A stretch of DNA of 64,000 bases from Rotaria sordida. Its lineage: Eukaryota > Rotifera > Eurotatoria > Philodinida > Philodinidae. Shown piece after piece: positions 32,121 to 44,839 of the stretch. Where the stretch lies: NCBI GenBank assembly GCA_905250125.1, contig CAJNOL010000085.1, positions 104,520-168,519 of the forward strand. The letters are read 5' to 3'. The notes under the pieces are model-generated. The model was not told where the DNA came from and searched no databases. It was given only the letters and a program-made list of their open reading frames with translations. The stretch's first letter is position 1. Each line of letters begins with the position of its first letter. The position numbers were made by a program, and so were the translations under genes.

Positions 32121-35100
32121 TAATATATTTTTGTTTGAATTTTGTGTAAAGTTATTAGGGATATTTTTTTTTTGTTTCTTTTTATTCTTGCTATATTCAA
32201 TATTTTTCTTCAAATAAAGAGCCAATATTTATATAACAACCAAAGCTAACATAATCTGAATAGTTTTCTTGTTTATGCAAAAAATACAAAATGTTATTGA
32301 GGTCTCTTTTTTATGTTTTTCTAATGAAAAAATTGAATATCAATGAAATTAAATAAATAAGAGGAAGAAACAAACAACCTTTGCTTTGTTAACTAATCAA
32401 TATGAAGAATATCAATCATTGCTTTTTTTGTTGATATTATTAAAGATTATTTTCTTTCTGTTTATATGAATATATGTTGATGATAGATGTTTAACTTTTG
32501 AAAATTTCAATTCTCAACTAATTCATATTATTTTCAATGATAATTTGTTCATATATTGAAAACATTATTGTTGAAAAATCATCGAAGAAGTTGTAGTCTA
32601 ATAGGATTTCCTTTAAAACTTATGACCATTCTACTAATTTTTCAATGTAACTAAATTGAACGATGAAATTTCGCTCATAAATAAATAATTATAACTTTTC
32701 AAAAATTTAATTAGTCTAAATCTTGAATTCATTCTTTGAATAATATCACGTACATTCAAACGAAAAATATCATTGCAAAAACAAGATGAATCAGTTGTGG
32801 ATTTTTAATTGTAGATTCTCGAATCTACTTGCTTCGTAGAGATTCTAATTCTTTTTCTATTCAGCACTAGAAATTGACGGCAGTATTTCTAAAGAGCATA
32901 GATATAAATTACAACGATGACATCTGATAACTATTTAAAAGCTTTTAAGTTCCTCTGCAACCCTTTAAGTCCATTTTCGGCAGAATTATCGAAACTGTTC
33001 CAAAAATTTTCGATGTTTGTCGTCACCTTCTGTTTGAAAAATATGCTTTGTCTTTAGAAAAAAAGCGAGAAGTTTTTTTCATTTTTTTTTCTTTGTTTGT
33101 ACTTCTTCAATCGCGCATCCAAAAATGCTCGATGGAGCTTTATTGTAGGTGATCGCTTTCTTTTATTTGAAAGAACATATGAAACTGCAATGCCTGGAAG
33201 AAGACGTTCGTTAAATTAAACTTTTTTTATTATTATGAAAACGTATCCTTCTATAAAAAAAAAAATTACCATTTTTTGAGAGCTTTTTGACGTATCAAGC
33301 TTGCCATCGTTTTTCTCCGCATAAAAAGTAACAAGTGAAGAAAAAAGGATAGAGTTAGACAGTGCAGTCTTACACGCACTTCGAATAAAAAAAAACACAT
33401 TAAATATGTAGGACGAAGAGTCATAGAGAATTTAAGAATAACATATGAGCTATGTTTGACTTAAGTAGTCTATAAAGATTAGAAGTTTTTCATTAGAAAT
33501 AAAACACGACAAGAAAGAAAGATACAAAACTTTTTTCATACATCATTCTTATAGAATACTCTAAATATATTGTCTTCATTGTATTCAATTTAAAATTAGT
33601 TAAAAAATAAATCATTCAAACACATAAATTATACAACTAGGCAATTGATGCTGCATTTGAAAAAAAAGGAAATAAAAAGATTATTATTTATTTCTTCGAT
33701 ATGTATTTAATCAATCGAAATGAATGTATTTTTTTTTCTTTCAATTCGTTTGACTATTATTGAATAAATGATCTTTTAGTTTCATTTTGTCCGATTAAAT
33801 CATAAATCGATGCATATGTTTATTTTGTTCATTTTATACTAGCGATTATAACGACATATTTTGACTCTATGATCAATCAGCATGATCAATTAATACGTAT
33901 CGTTAGATTTAGACGATGATATAATTATGATTGACATTCTTTATTATAGTTTTATCATACAGACAATGATGAAAATTTGAAATCTTACAAATAATCCGTA
34001 TATACTCAATTATGATGGAACGTTTTGAAAGATTTAAAAAAAAAACATTGAATTCAAATGGACAATGCTATTTTTGTAATGAAAAACAGCTTTTATTTAA
34101 GATTGGTTTTTTTTTTTGTAGAATCATAAGTTTTACACTTAAACATGTAATTTTTAGATGATTCATATCCTTCAGTCTACATTAATTTGAAATATACATA
34201 AATAAAAGAAATTATTTTTTAAGTCTTTTAAAAAAAATAATATGAAAATTGATGTGTTAATTAACTAAAATAAAGTTTGTTTACATCTTTTCAATTTGAA
34301 TTCTGTTTATAGTTTCATCAAAATTATGACAAAGTCAAGTTTATTATATAATATTCTTTATAAATTATTTATAGTAAACCTTTCAGATTAAAAAAAATGC
34401 ATGCCTCATCAAATATAAAGTTATTATATTAGCGTTTCCGTTGTCCTTGATTGTGTCAAGTGCGTTGTTAGGAAAAACAAGGTTGCATTTTTAATTTTAT
34501 TTCATGATATAATGCATGTATGGTTAATTATGTAATAGGAAAAAAAGAGTGTTGTTATATATAGATTTTTTTGCTTTTTTGAACTGAACTATGAAAATGT
34601 ATTTATATATATTTGGTTATAATACATGTTAATAAATAAGCCTTTTTTCTTTTAAATTTGTTATTGTTAAAAATAATAAATAACTTTTTTACTTAGGTTA
34701 AACAGGTGAATACTAATTTTTTTTTTTATGTGATAAACAAGAAAGAAGAAGTATGAATCCAATTTTGTTCATTTTTTTTACTAATCGACAACATGCATAC
34801 ATATACTCAAGTTACAACATAGTTTTACTATCATCACGTGCCGACAAAATTTTAGTTAGAAAAGGTGACCTAAACCTTTCTTATCAGTTGCTTGCCTAAA
34901 CGATGTAGTAATGTAAATAATAACTATAGAAGGAAAAATAATATCCAAATGCTACTATGTATAATCATATGGGTAAGAAAAAAGAATGAAAGGAAGAATA
35001 GCTTGATCTTTTCCTTCTCGCCACTTACAACCCGTTCTTTCCTTGAGTACATTTTATATTTTAGCAAAAAAAAAAGAAGAAGAAGAAGAAGAAGAAGAAG

Positions 35101-36859
35101 AATAAAGCCGGTTAACCTGTGTTATTTATTAAGCATAAATCATATAGTTGTGCTTTATCTTATTTCATGGTAAATTTTCTGATTTTTGTTTTTAATTTTT
35201 ATTAATCGTAATCGTCATGGATTAATACAATTAAGATTTTTATTTATTGGAATTTATTTTTGTCTTTTTTTTTGTTTTTTTACAGAGAAAAAAATATTGT
35301 TGGTTCAAGAATAGATCCATTCACCAAGCGACTTAGTGTTTCTGTGTTTGTTGAATTACGATATAAGTCATAGTTAAAATGTGGTTCATAAAATTTATTT
35401 CACGTGACATTCACTTGTTTCTCGTTGCACTGCAATAGATCATAAAAAGGACATTTGCCTTCTAACCTAGATACTAAGCATAAGTATAATGTACTTTATA
35501 ATATGTATTTATTTTCTGCATGAGTTATTAAGTAAACACATAAGATGTAAGAGTGAAAGTTATTTCTTTTAACTTAAGTAGTCTATAAAAAGTATTACTG
35601 AACTTTTTCTTTTGCAATAATGACTGTACTAAGTGAACAGAAAATTGTGCCATTTCAATCAATATAAGTTTTACTTTGTTATTCTTTTAAATTTAACTCT
35701 TAGTTGTTAACAATGTTGAAAAATTTTATTTCAATTAGTATTCATACAGAACAAGAAAAACACAAAATTCGACAAAAAAAAATCACGAAAAAAAAATTTT
35801 CAATTTAATATGCACACTTTTTTTTCGCAGACTACGCTACCCAAAACACTATGACTATAACCTAGATTCACTTTTTTTTTGTTTTGTTTCTTTCGAATTA
35901 TTTTTTGTATCGGAGAATTCTAATTTTAAAAAAATCGACAGAGATGTATTATTCAATATTTTATGTTTTTAATTATACTTCCCAGACGTGAATAAATTAT
36001 CTAATAATCAACAATAGAAATCGATGCAAATTTTCAATTTACAAAGCATCTTGCTCTATGTTGTTTTTATTGCCAATAATGAATGCATTGAGTCAGTTTG
36101 ACATTTTTTTTAAATAGAATTCAGCAAGACAATAGCATTCGTTATTTTTTTTTTTTGTTTTAAATTCTAATATTCTTTGCAAAAATAACTTCAAGAATAT
36201 TTGTAACTATTTTAATATGTATTCATCATTCGAGTTAGTACTGTTTTACATTTTCTCATATCTGTACGATAGAATAAGAGATATTTATATATGTGACAAA
36301 CTGATGTATTATTGTTCGACATAATTTGTTTTTTTCTTTCCCACATTTCAATCGAGACGAAAAAAAAATACAATATGGTAGTTATTAAAACACATCTATG
36401 TTTATCGTTTTCACATTATTGTTATAGTATTATTAAACCAAACAATAAGGTAAATTTCAACACGTTTCATGACAATAAAACGTCTATATTCATGTTTTAT
36501 TTTCAAATGAACGTGTCATAGTTGTAGTGTAATACATTCTGAATTTTCTTTTCATAGTACAATAGAATATTCCATTGTTTCTTTTGTTTTTTGTTACATT
36601 TTCATGATGTTTTTGAAATGACATTTATTTCGATTTCAAATGATATATCTATACACTAGTATCATAAGAATTTCATTATACTCTTGATGTTTGTACTTTT
36701 TGAATCTAATGTAGAGCTAACATAGTTTAGGAAATATTCGAATAGACAAGTTAAAAATCGAATATTTCTTTTTTTTTTTGTTCTTAACTATAATACTTGT
36801 GAAGTTTAGAAAAACCTTCCATAACTTGTGTGTGAAAATACGTACACATTAAAAAACAC
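32121..36859. other. Long intergenic region, no gene seen
   Basis: A+T-rich with many homopolymer runs and a GAA microsatellite at 35070-35102. No coding-like or RNA-gene-like segment was recognised on either strand. Confidence 0.55.
35070..35102. repeat. (GAA)n microsatellite
   Basis: About nine AAG/GAA triplets following an A run. Confidence 0.95.
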
Positions 36860-37440
36860 GTGAACACTTGCGTTTGTTAAATTTCGAACTTCAAAAGAAG
36901 AATTTTTCATCTGTTTTATCGAAAAGAAAATAATGTCGACGCAGCAATATTCATTTCAATCTTTCTCCCAAAAAAACGAAGAATTGCATCGCGTGTTTTT
37001 TGTAATGTGCTGAAAATGTTTAATAGGCACGTACACATAGGCACTGAAGGCCAAGAACGTTTTTATTATTAGCTTCTACTTGACCTAATTCAAGTTTTCA
37101 GTACAGTATTTCTTTATTTATAAGAACAGAATATTACTTCAAATCATTGACGACGCACAATTCAACATTTAGTCATACAAAACTTGTTATTTCTTCAAAA
37201 ATGTGTTTTTTTAACCTATTTCAATGAAAAATTAGTACTATTTGTGATTGATAGCAGCAAAGTTTTTTGATATATTTACAAGAATTTAAATTTGCTGCAC
37301 AAATATATCAATCTAGTGGAATTAGAAATAATTGTTTGAGAATAGTTAAACTTAAATCTAGGATACATTTTGATCTACTGAGGAATTATGAGCTCGCTAT
37401 CTATTGATACAGCAACAATATCTCTCATTTATTTCTCATT
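36860..37440. mobile_element. Degenerate relative of the 12.1-kb hAT element
   Basis: Two blocks match the interior of the element at 12115-14686 in the same order. One shares AAAATAATGTC and GCAGCAAT (36930 against 12960). The other shares a CTGCACAAA..TATCAAT stretch followed by AATTATTTGAG or AATTGTTTGAG (37300 against 14040). The spacing between blocks is much shorter here, so most of the interior is deleted. No intact terminal repeats were found. Confidence 0.55.
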
Positions 37441-37985
37441 TGTACATGAAGGATCAATTAAAACCACCTATTCACATTATGTGAAAAACAAGCGTTTCAC
37501 ATACGACACAGGACAGCTAAAAATCGAATATTTCAACATAGAGAAAGAGAAACAGTAAGAAAAAATATGAAATATATATGTATGCAATACATTTGCACCC
37601 CGTTTGTTCGTCTTCCTACTCATCGATTATGTTTTGCTATTGTCTTTATTGTTGCTCTTAATTGTCTTTGTCAACCAATATATTATTTCTATCAATATCC
37701 AATGTATTTGATTTTCTAAAGAATATATCTGTCGAACGATCACGTGGTATATAGCATAGGCTTCTTTTCTTTTACATTGTTATTTGAAAAACAACATTCA
37801 AGATAAAAAACAGCCAGTAAAAAAATGGAATGACAGTAAATATTCTGGCGTTTTTTTCTTCTTCTTTTAGTCAGTAGACTCTGATCAAGGTTACGGTGCT
37901 CTGTATTTTATCACTATTTTTTATGACACACATTTATATTTCTTAGTATTAGTTTTTACATACTTTTAGTTATTATTATTATAAT
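37441..37985. promoter_or_regulatory. Upstream region of the bHLH-Orange gene
   Basis: Presumed promoter and 5' leader. No distinct motif identified. Confidence 0.3.
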
Positions 37986-39297
37986 ATGGCTTTACAAAAA
38001 CGTAGTGAAAATAAAAAACGAATATCAGACGATTGTTTATCTGAAACAATATCATCATCAACATTAGAAATTGTTCTTGATGATCAATCATTTAGTAATT
38101 CAGGTGATGAAGAATACATTGATCAAATCAGGTAGATTTATAATGATTTGTTTTTTTGTTTTTTATTTTAAATTATTATTTTCTTTAACAAAAAAAAAAG
38201 GCAATCAACAGTGGGTACTACTGGTAATGAAAGTTCTACATGTCGAAGGAAAAAATCAATACCATTAAGAGTTCGTTGTAATAAAATTTTAAAAAAATCT
38301 CTATATGTTTTCGATTTTTTGTTTAAAAATAGGATCCAAAATCTCATCGATTAATTGAAAAACGTCGTCGAGATCGTATGAATGCTTGTCTTAATGAACT
38401 ATTACAATTAACACCTCATAAAAATCATGAAAGTCAACGACGTATTGAAAAAACTGAAATCATCGAATTGGCTATTGCTCATATGCGTCATTTAATATTA
38501 ACACTAGAACAAAATTGTAAAATAATATTTTATATATATATACATACATATATATCTTTTTATTTCTATTAGCTAAAAATATTGATACAAATCTTGATGC
38601 ATATCGAACCGGTTATCAAAATGGACTTTCTGATATATTTGAATTTATTAGTGAATATGCCGAAAGTGATCAACTCATTGAATTTGCACAATATTGTAAA
38701 GAAAAAGAAATTGATTTAAAAAGTCTAACCGGTTAGAATTGCAATTTGATAAAAGAAAACTATAGAATAGAATGAATTGATTTCTTTTTCTTTTTAAATA
38801 TTTTAGTTTTGCCAGATAGAAAACGACCGAAATATTTATCTTTATCTGATAAACGAATTAAATCACCAATATTATCGAAAGAACAATTCAACAAATCAAA
38901 TTTACCAAATAAAAACGATGAGAAATTATGTATTATATCTAATGTTGAGGAATATAAACATAGTGATTTACAATCTTCAATCGGACAACAACAACAACAA
39001 CAACAACAAACTTCAACTGAACAGTATGATTCTCCTGTTAAAGTACCAATATTTGTTCTACATCCATCTGGTACACATTATATTCCAATGTGTATTGATG
39101 CATCGATTGTTTCACATGCATTTACTAAAAATTCCAATAGAGCTCATTCATCAACAACAGATCAAGCTCTATGTCATCCGGTATCAATTCCTGTAAATTT
39201 TAACCCAATAACAACTGCTTCAGATGCATATGAACTTGATATTCAAAATATAAATGTTATCGGTACTCGTCATCAAACGAGTGTAAGACCCAATTAA
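37986..39297 (+). CDS. cwo: bHLH-Orange transcriptional repressor, clockwork-orange-like, 349 aa
   Basis: Five exons: 37986-38131, 38201-38270, 38333-38516, 38573-38731 and 38807-39297. They total 1,050 bases in phase. Exon 3 holds the whole bHLH domain (about residues 73-133): a basic region with [14 protein letters not shown] and helix 2 with [19 protein letters not shown]. The RDRMN and RIEKTEIIE wording fits insect clockwork orange better than HES, HEY or HELT. The Orange domain follows in exon 4 ([17 protein letters not shown]). The C-terminal part has a short Gln run and the conserved-looking [16 protein letters not shown]. No WRPW tail is present, as expected for cwo. In insects cwo represses E-box genes of the circadian clock. 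The role here is inferred from homology, and a DEC-like or HELT-like assignment is the alternative. Confidence 0.85.
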
Positions 39298-41459
39298 CTA
39301 GACATATAAAAATTTTGTTTTTAATGTCAAGTTTTTTTTTTAATGCATTTAATTAGTATATGTTATTATCATTTGATTTCTCTAGTTTTTAATGCATACG
39401 ATCTATCTCAACAGGAAAAAAACACGATATGAGAGAAGAACAACATGTTATAGATAGATAGCAAAACAAAAAATAAATGTGACTGGTATTTATTTAAGTA
39501 GAAATATACACCTCAGACGTTTACCTATTTAATAGAACGCCATAGGATGTATTCATTGTGTAGGTTATTATGGATAGAATGATTGTTTCATGTTTGTCAC
39601 ACGAAATATGTATACAAGTGATCGACCTCTAGCTTTGATGATACATCCTTACAATACCTTTCTTTTTGTTTCTTTTTCTCATACCAAAAACAACAACAAC
39701 TTTTCAAACATGTTATTATTTCACTTGAAAGTAAAGTGTGTTCATGTGTTTGCGGTTGCTTTGATTGTTATGAATGATTATCGGTGCTTGATTTCAAAAA
39801 ACGTGTTTTTTTTTGGAATACAAGTAAACTTGATTGAGGTATTATCAAGGAAAGGTATACCTTTTTTAACCTATGTCATTACATTGTTTTTTTCTTGTTT
39901 CTTTGTTAACTCAGGAAAAAATAAACATTCATTATTTACCAATATATTTGTATATTAACTCTGAATATCTTCGAAGATTAATCAGAAATTTTTTTGCCTG
40001 TTTATTAAATATGCTTGCTATGCATTATATCTTTAAGAGACCTTACTGACCTACATAAAAGATAATCTTTCTATTATTATGTGCTGTCTTTGATTCTTAG
40101 ATAAATTTCTTACAATCTACAAATAAAAAAAAAATATATCGAAATATTTTTCTAGTATTTTTCATCAATTGATATATCTTTAAAAGAAAATCTTATCTAA
40201 TATAAAATTCATTTCTGAAAAACCACATATATATAAAGAGTGTCTCATTTTCTATGATTAATATTTTCGTATTATTAGTAATTGCTCTCATACACGTGTC
40301 TTTATAGAGAAAACATACATTACAATGTACCCTTTAAAATTACTATAGATTGTTTACTCTAAAAGCATCTATCACATTTACAAATTTATTAGCCGCAATT
40401 ATTCTAATCATTACAAATGAAATAATCGGCTGATTTCAAATTATCTTATGATTGATTGAATATTTACTATTATAAAATTAATATAATCACTGTCGTATAT
40501 TAGTTTTTTGTGGTTAAAAGGCGAGACTCCAACGCAAATTGAAAAAATCAGGTTTATTTTACTTTGACTTCTTAATAATTCTTCACTAGTTTTGTAAACC
40601 ATACGGTTCTGATGTTATCTAGAGTATCATATCTTAATTAACATTTCACTAATTTCCGGCTTAATATTCGATTTATTTTCTACTCTAATGATTCTCAATA
40701 CACAAAAAAGAAAAAGAAGAATTTCCATACAAATGTCAATATTAGTTATTTCCTAGAAATAATTCATTCCTTTTACATATAAATTACTAACGCATGACAC
40801 TAGTTATAGTGAGTTACAACAATAGATATCTAATTAATCATAAAACCATTCGAAAGTAATTTTTAAAATGTGAATTCATTGTTTAAGTCAAATATTGTTT
40901 TCATTATTTGTTTTTTATTGTTAATAATTAAAATATTATTGACTAAATTACTTCTACATATGACATAGATAAGAAAACAACATTTTGACGAATGTATTTT
41001 CTCTATAAAGATAGTTCAATGAGAGCATTTATTTTATGAAACAATTCAAGATTTCTACATTATCTTTTATTTATAAATAACTATTTTATTAATATATAAT
41101 AGGTCTCTGCAAAATGTATTTAATATATGATTTATAAATTATGTATGATATTAAAGAAAAATTTATGATAGAATGACAAGACAAATGAAAGTAAATAAAT
41201 AATGCATATTTTCATTCTTTCTTTTTAATTAGCAATGAAGAGAAAAAAAAAACATGTAAAGAAACGTCAAAATATAGTTTCTTTATTATGATTAGTATAA
41301 AAATTAATGAAATAGAATTCATCTGATTGTATAATTCAAAAACTTACTTAAATATATATAATAACAGCTTAGAAAGTTTTTTCTTCGGAATCGAAATTAT
41401 TGTCATCTATAACATTTATTCGATTAGTAATAAAACAAAGTCAATAGAATGAAATTGAG
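39298..41459. other. Intergenic, no gene seen
   Basis: Includes the 3' region of the bHLH gene with an AATAAA near 39470. The 122-codon frame at 39590-39958 lacks coding-like composition and was not accepted. Confidence 0.5.
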
Positions 41460-42637
41460 CAGAAATGCAACAAACCTAAAGTTTTGAAAGTTGTTATTAT
41501 TTGGTTTGGATTTGAGACTACAGTTGAATTTTATTTGGATTTGATCTTAAATGACTAAAATCTCAAAAAGGCTTTACTAAGATAAGGTGACATTAACAAC
41601 GATCTAATTTATTAGAAATATATTTGGAATTTGGAGCCAAACATTTAGTTGTTTGAATTTTGTCTTGAACAAAGCTCTGCATCAACGTTCGAAACTCAAC
41701 TTCGACGAAGTCATTTCATTAAAACAGTGAAGTAATTTTGCTCGTATATAACAACAAGTTTATGCTTTATATATTAAGTAATCAGCAAAAATAGACTTCT
41801 TTATAGATTCATAAATAAGTTTCAAGAAAAAAATCAGAAAGAAATTTTCATTAACAAGTAGCACTAAAAGAAATATACAGTGACTTCAAAAATTAATCAT
41901 ATAAATTTAATTTCAATCTTTTGCCGTAATCATAACTCACATAAACAATCAAAATAATGACTTGAATAGAGAAAAGCGTTTTCAACAAAGATTTGAAGGA
42001 AATAAAATCTTCACATTATTCTTAAAACTCAAGGTCTCTAGAAAATTTCAAGTTTAGCGTTTCAGCGACCAGAGCCCAAAAAAACGCTTGCTTTGATTAC
42101 ATAGAGCAACTAATTCTCTACAAACTGATATATCTCCGAGCTCTTCACGATATTTTTTCAATGACATTAAAAAATGCGCAAAAAAGAGTTTCTTCATCAT
42201 TGTGTAAGAGAAAATTAGACAAATAGAATTTTTGAGCTTTTCTTAAAATTTATGCAATTCAGTCAAAACATATTGCGGAGAGCTCAGAGATGTATCATTT
42301 TGTAGAGAATTAGTCACTCTGTCACTCTGTGTAACTAAAAGAAGCTTTTTATTTTAGGTCTATTCAAGTCACTATTTTGATTCTTTATACGATTTACTAT
42401 TATGGAACAAAAATCGAAATTAAATTCATATGATTAATTTATGAAGTCACTGTATATACCCGTCGAAAAAACTTGACTCCGCAAGATTCTAGTCTTGAAC
42501 AAAAATAATATAAATAGTTTGTGTTTTAATAACGAACAACAAATTGCAAATTATTTATGTTGATTTAGTCCAAAATTGAATTCATTTTCCAAATCCAAAT
42601 CTATTCTAGATTTGTAGCATTCCTAAAATTGAGCAAT
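41460..42637. mobile_element. Small DNA element, split by a Tc1/mariner-type MITE
   Basis: The right end (reverse complement GGAATGCTACAAATCTAG) resembles the left end (GAAATGCAACAAACCTAA), suggesting imperfect terminal inverted repeats. The right part matches the repeat in XPC intron 4. A Tc1-type MITE (41878-42452) sits inside, so without it the element would be about 600 bp. Boundaries are approximate. Confidence 0.5.
41878..42452. mobile_element. Tc1/mariner-type MITE, palindromic, 575 bp
   Basis: It starts CAGTGACTTC and ends GAAGTCACTG, flanked on both sides by TA, the Tc1/mariner target duplication. The two halves are inverted copies almost to the centre near 42190. Shared blocks include AATTAATCATAT, CAAAATAATGACTTGAATAG and CTAATTCTCTACAAA. 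It has no coding capacity and as RNA would form a long hairpin. Confidence 0.88.
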
Positions 42638-43149
42638 AAGTACGGAATGATTCAAGCTGGAAGATATAATTCACTATTTCTTTTTTCTTTTTTCATACAT
42701 TAGAAATGACCTATTCGGAAGTATTATTGATGGATGATTAAAATAATAAAAGAGCGATTGTCTTTAACCTTTAAATTAATTTTCATCAAGAATATGATTA
42801 AACATAGTCAACCATTATTAATTTAAAATTCTCAAAAATTGTATAATTTTATGTTGATTGTTCGTTTATAGACTTACGAATTTCATTCAATTGTTTCTCT
42901 GAAATTTTAGAAGATCGTAAAAAATGCTGTACTTTCCTATTCATGATACTCGCACAGATTCTCATAGGCTTTCAATAAACATTTTCATCGAGTTAAAACA
43001 AACCTTGATTCTTTTTTTCTTTTTATTAATCGAAAATATTCATTTTCATTCTATATGATGGTTGTCATTATTATTGAAACAGTTTCGTTTTAGAAAAAAA
43101 ACTCGTTGATCGATTACTTGTTTTTTTTCCAATGACATTTTCAATGTTA

Positions 43150-43453
43150 AGAAAATTAAAAAAAACTGCAAGTTTACCTTCTAAACTCGATCACATTTTT
43201 TTATTTTGTAGAGAATTGTTTCCTCTATCATTCTGAATTATTCCAACAGAATTTCAGGAGATAAAAAACTTGAATTTGAATTTTTCAGAGATTCTATCCT
43301 TTGAAAGTTAGCATCATTTTTATCTTAGAAAATTCTTATTGACAATAAAATTCTCTACATAAATCACTATTTAGATTCTTATGAGCGTTTACAGCAATGA
43401 AAAAGAAATTGAAAATAAACCTTGTCAAATAAATATGAGGGCCACTGTATAAT
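43150..43453. mobile_element. Diverged half-copy of the Tc1-type MITE
   Basis: TTTTGTAGAGAATTG at 43208 matches the interior of the MITE above, and the right end GCCACTG-TA resembles its TCACTG-TA terminus. The left half is absent or unrecognisable. Confidence 0.4.
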
Positions 43454-43747
43454 GAAAAGAAAAATTAAATTGTTTGTTTTTTTACTTCTTCACAAATTAC
43501 ATTTTTACGGTTTTACCACATTGAATTGGTGATTGTAAACCTTGATAATTAAGTACAAATGCATTACGACGTGTAATTGTGAATTGCATGTTACTTATTA
43601 TTCATTTTTCGTATTCAATATGCGTGTCTTAATAATGATCATTGACATATCATTTGGTTTAAGCCAGATTATTGTATCGACTCTGTTCAACCAATAACCA
43701 TTCGAGAATGAATTTGATACGTTTTTTACTTTAGATACAATCTTCAC

Positions 43748-44357
43748 CCACACTCACGATGAAACTGTCCGAACTGATACTCGTCGTTTGACCTCATACT
43801 GACTTTATAAGGAAGTCTCGTTCAGGCTAGAGAAATCCTAAAATGATTCGTACTCATAAGTCCCTAGTACCGAGTTATGACCGTTTTTACAGAATTTTCG
43901 ATCAAGCTTTAGATACTTACCGAAAAATGCAATTATAGAGTTTCAATTTGAAATTTTACCTATAGACAGGTCGAATGACTAATAGAATATTCTGAAAGTT
44001 TCTGCCGAAATGAATGTTCCTTTGTCGAGATATTGAATTTCAAAAATAAAAATCGAGTTTACTTGAAAATTCAATAACTCGATAAAAGATCATTCTTTTC
44101 GGCTGACACTTTCAGGATATTCTATTAATCATTCAACCTGTTTATAGATGGAATTTCAGATTGAAATACCGTTATTTAATTTTTTGTAAATACCTAAAGT
44201 AGAATTGAAAATTCAATAAAGACGATCATACCTCGGCTTCAAGAACCTATGGGCATGGACCTTTTTGGGGTCTTTCTAGTCTTACCAAAACTTCATTATG
44301 AACCTAATATGAGCTCAAACTGCAGATATTAGTTCGATTATTTCTATTGTCACTGCG
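43748..44357. mobile_element. Foldback element (long inverted repeat), second copy
   Basis: The arms are about 43748-44045 and 44062-44357 around a very short loop. Shared blocks include ACTAATAGAATAT against ATTAATAGAATAT, CGAGATATTGAATTTC against CGAGTTATTGAATTTTC, and TTTGACCTCATA against TTTGAGCTCATA. The inner arm sequence also matches the foldback at 11.5 kb (GAATGTTCC..CGAGATATT), so both belong to one family. Confidence 0.75.
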
Positions 44358-44653
44358 GTGAGTAAATGTATTTAAAGTACAAAAATATCAATCAATCTTT
44401 TATTTTGATGAATTATGGTCGAACTGAAATGGAATCGAAATGAGAAATAATCCGAAACAGATTCAAGTGAGAAATCGTCGAATAAAATCGAATTGTTTCA
44501 ATACATTTGATATATATATATATATATACCATTACAAAAGAAAGATAAGAATCATATTTAAATAAAAAAATGTGTCTGTTATAAAACAAAAAGAAAAAAT
44601 TATGTACAAGCGCATTTTTATTACTTTATTATCAACTATCGTTCATTTTAATA
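44358..44653. other. Spacer with TA microsatellite
   Basis: Short TA run near 44511-44528. Nothing else seen. Confidence 0.5.
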
Positions 44654-44839
44654 ATGTTCAATAAAAATCAATGCAATTCTCTTTCATCTAATGAAAAAAA
44701 TCGATCATCGATAATTCTTAATTGGTTTAATCAAATCTTTTTAAGATTTATTCGTCAATGTTGTATAATTCTACCAGATGAAAATGATTCTTTATCATTT
44801 CCTCAATCGAATATTATTAATATTCAATCAATAAAATGA
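44654..44839 (+). CDS. Possible small protein, 61 aa
   Basis: The open frame shows the codon style of real genes here (CAA, AAT, TCA, ATT) and ends with a normal stop. It has a polar N-terminus and a central hydrophobic patch (IILNWFNQIFLRFI) that could be an amphipathic helix. No acceptor site, homologue or clear poly(A) signal supports it. It may instead be a gene remnant. Confidence 0.3.
   Translation: MFNKNQCNSLSSNEKNRSSIILNWFNQIFLRFIRQCCIILPDENDSLSFPQSNIINIQSIK

Noticed and set aside
39590-39958. 122-codon plus-strand frame after the bHLH gene
   Set aside because: Codon and residue composition is unlike accepted genes, and it lies in the 3' region without splice sites.
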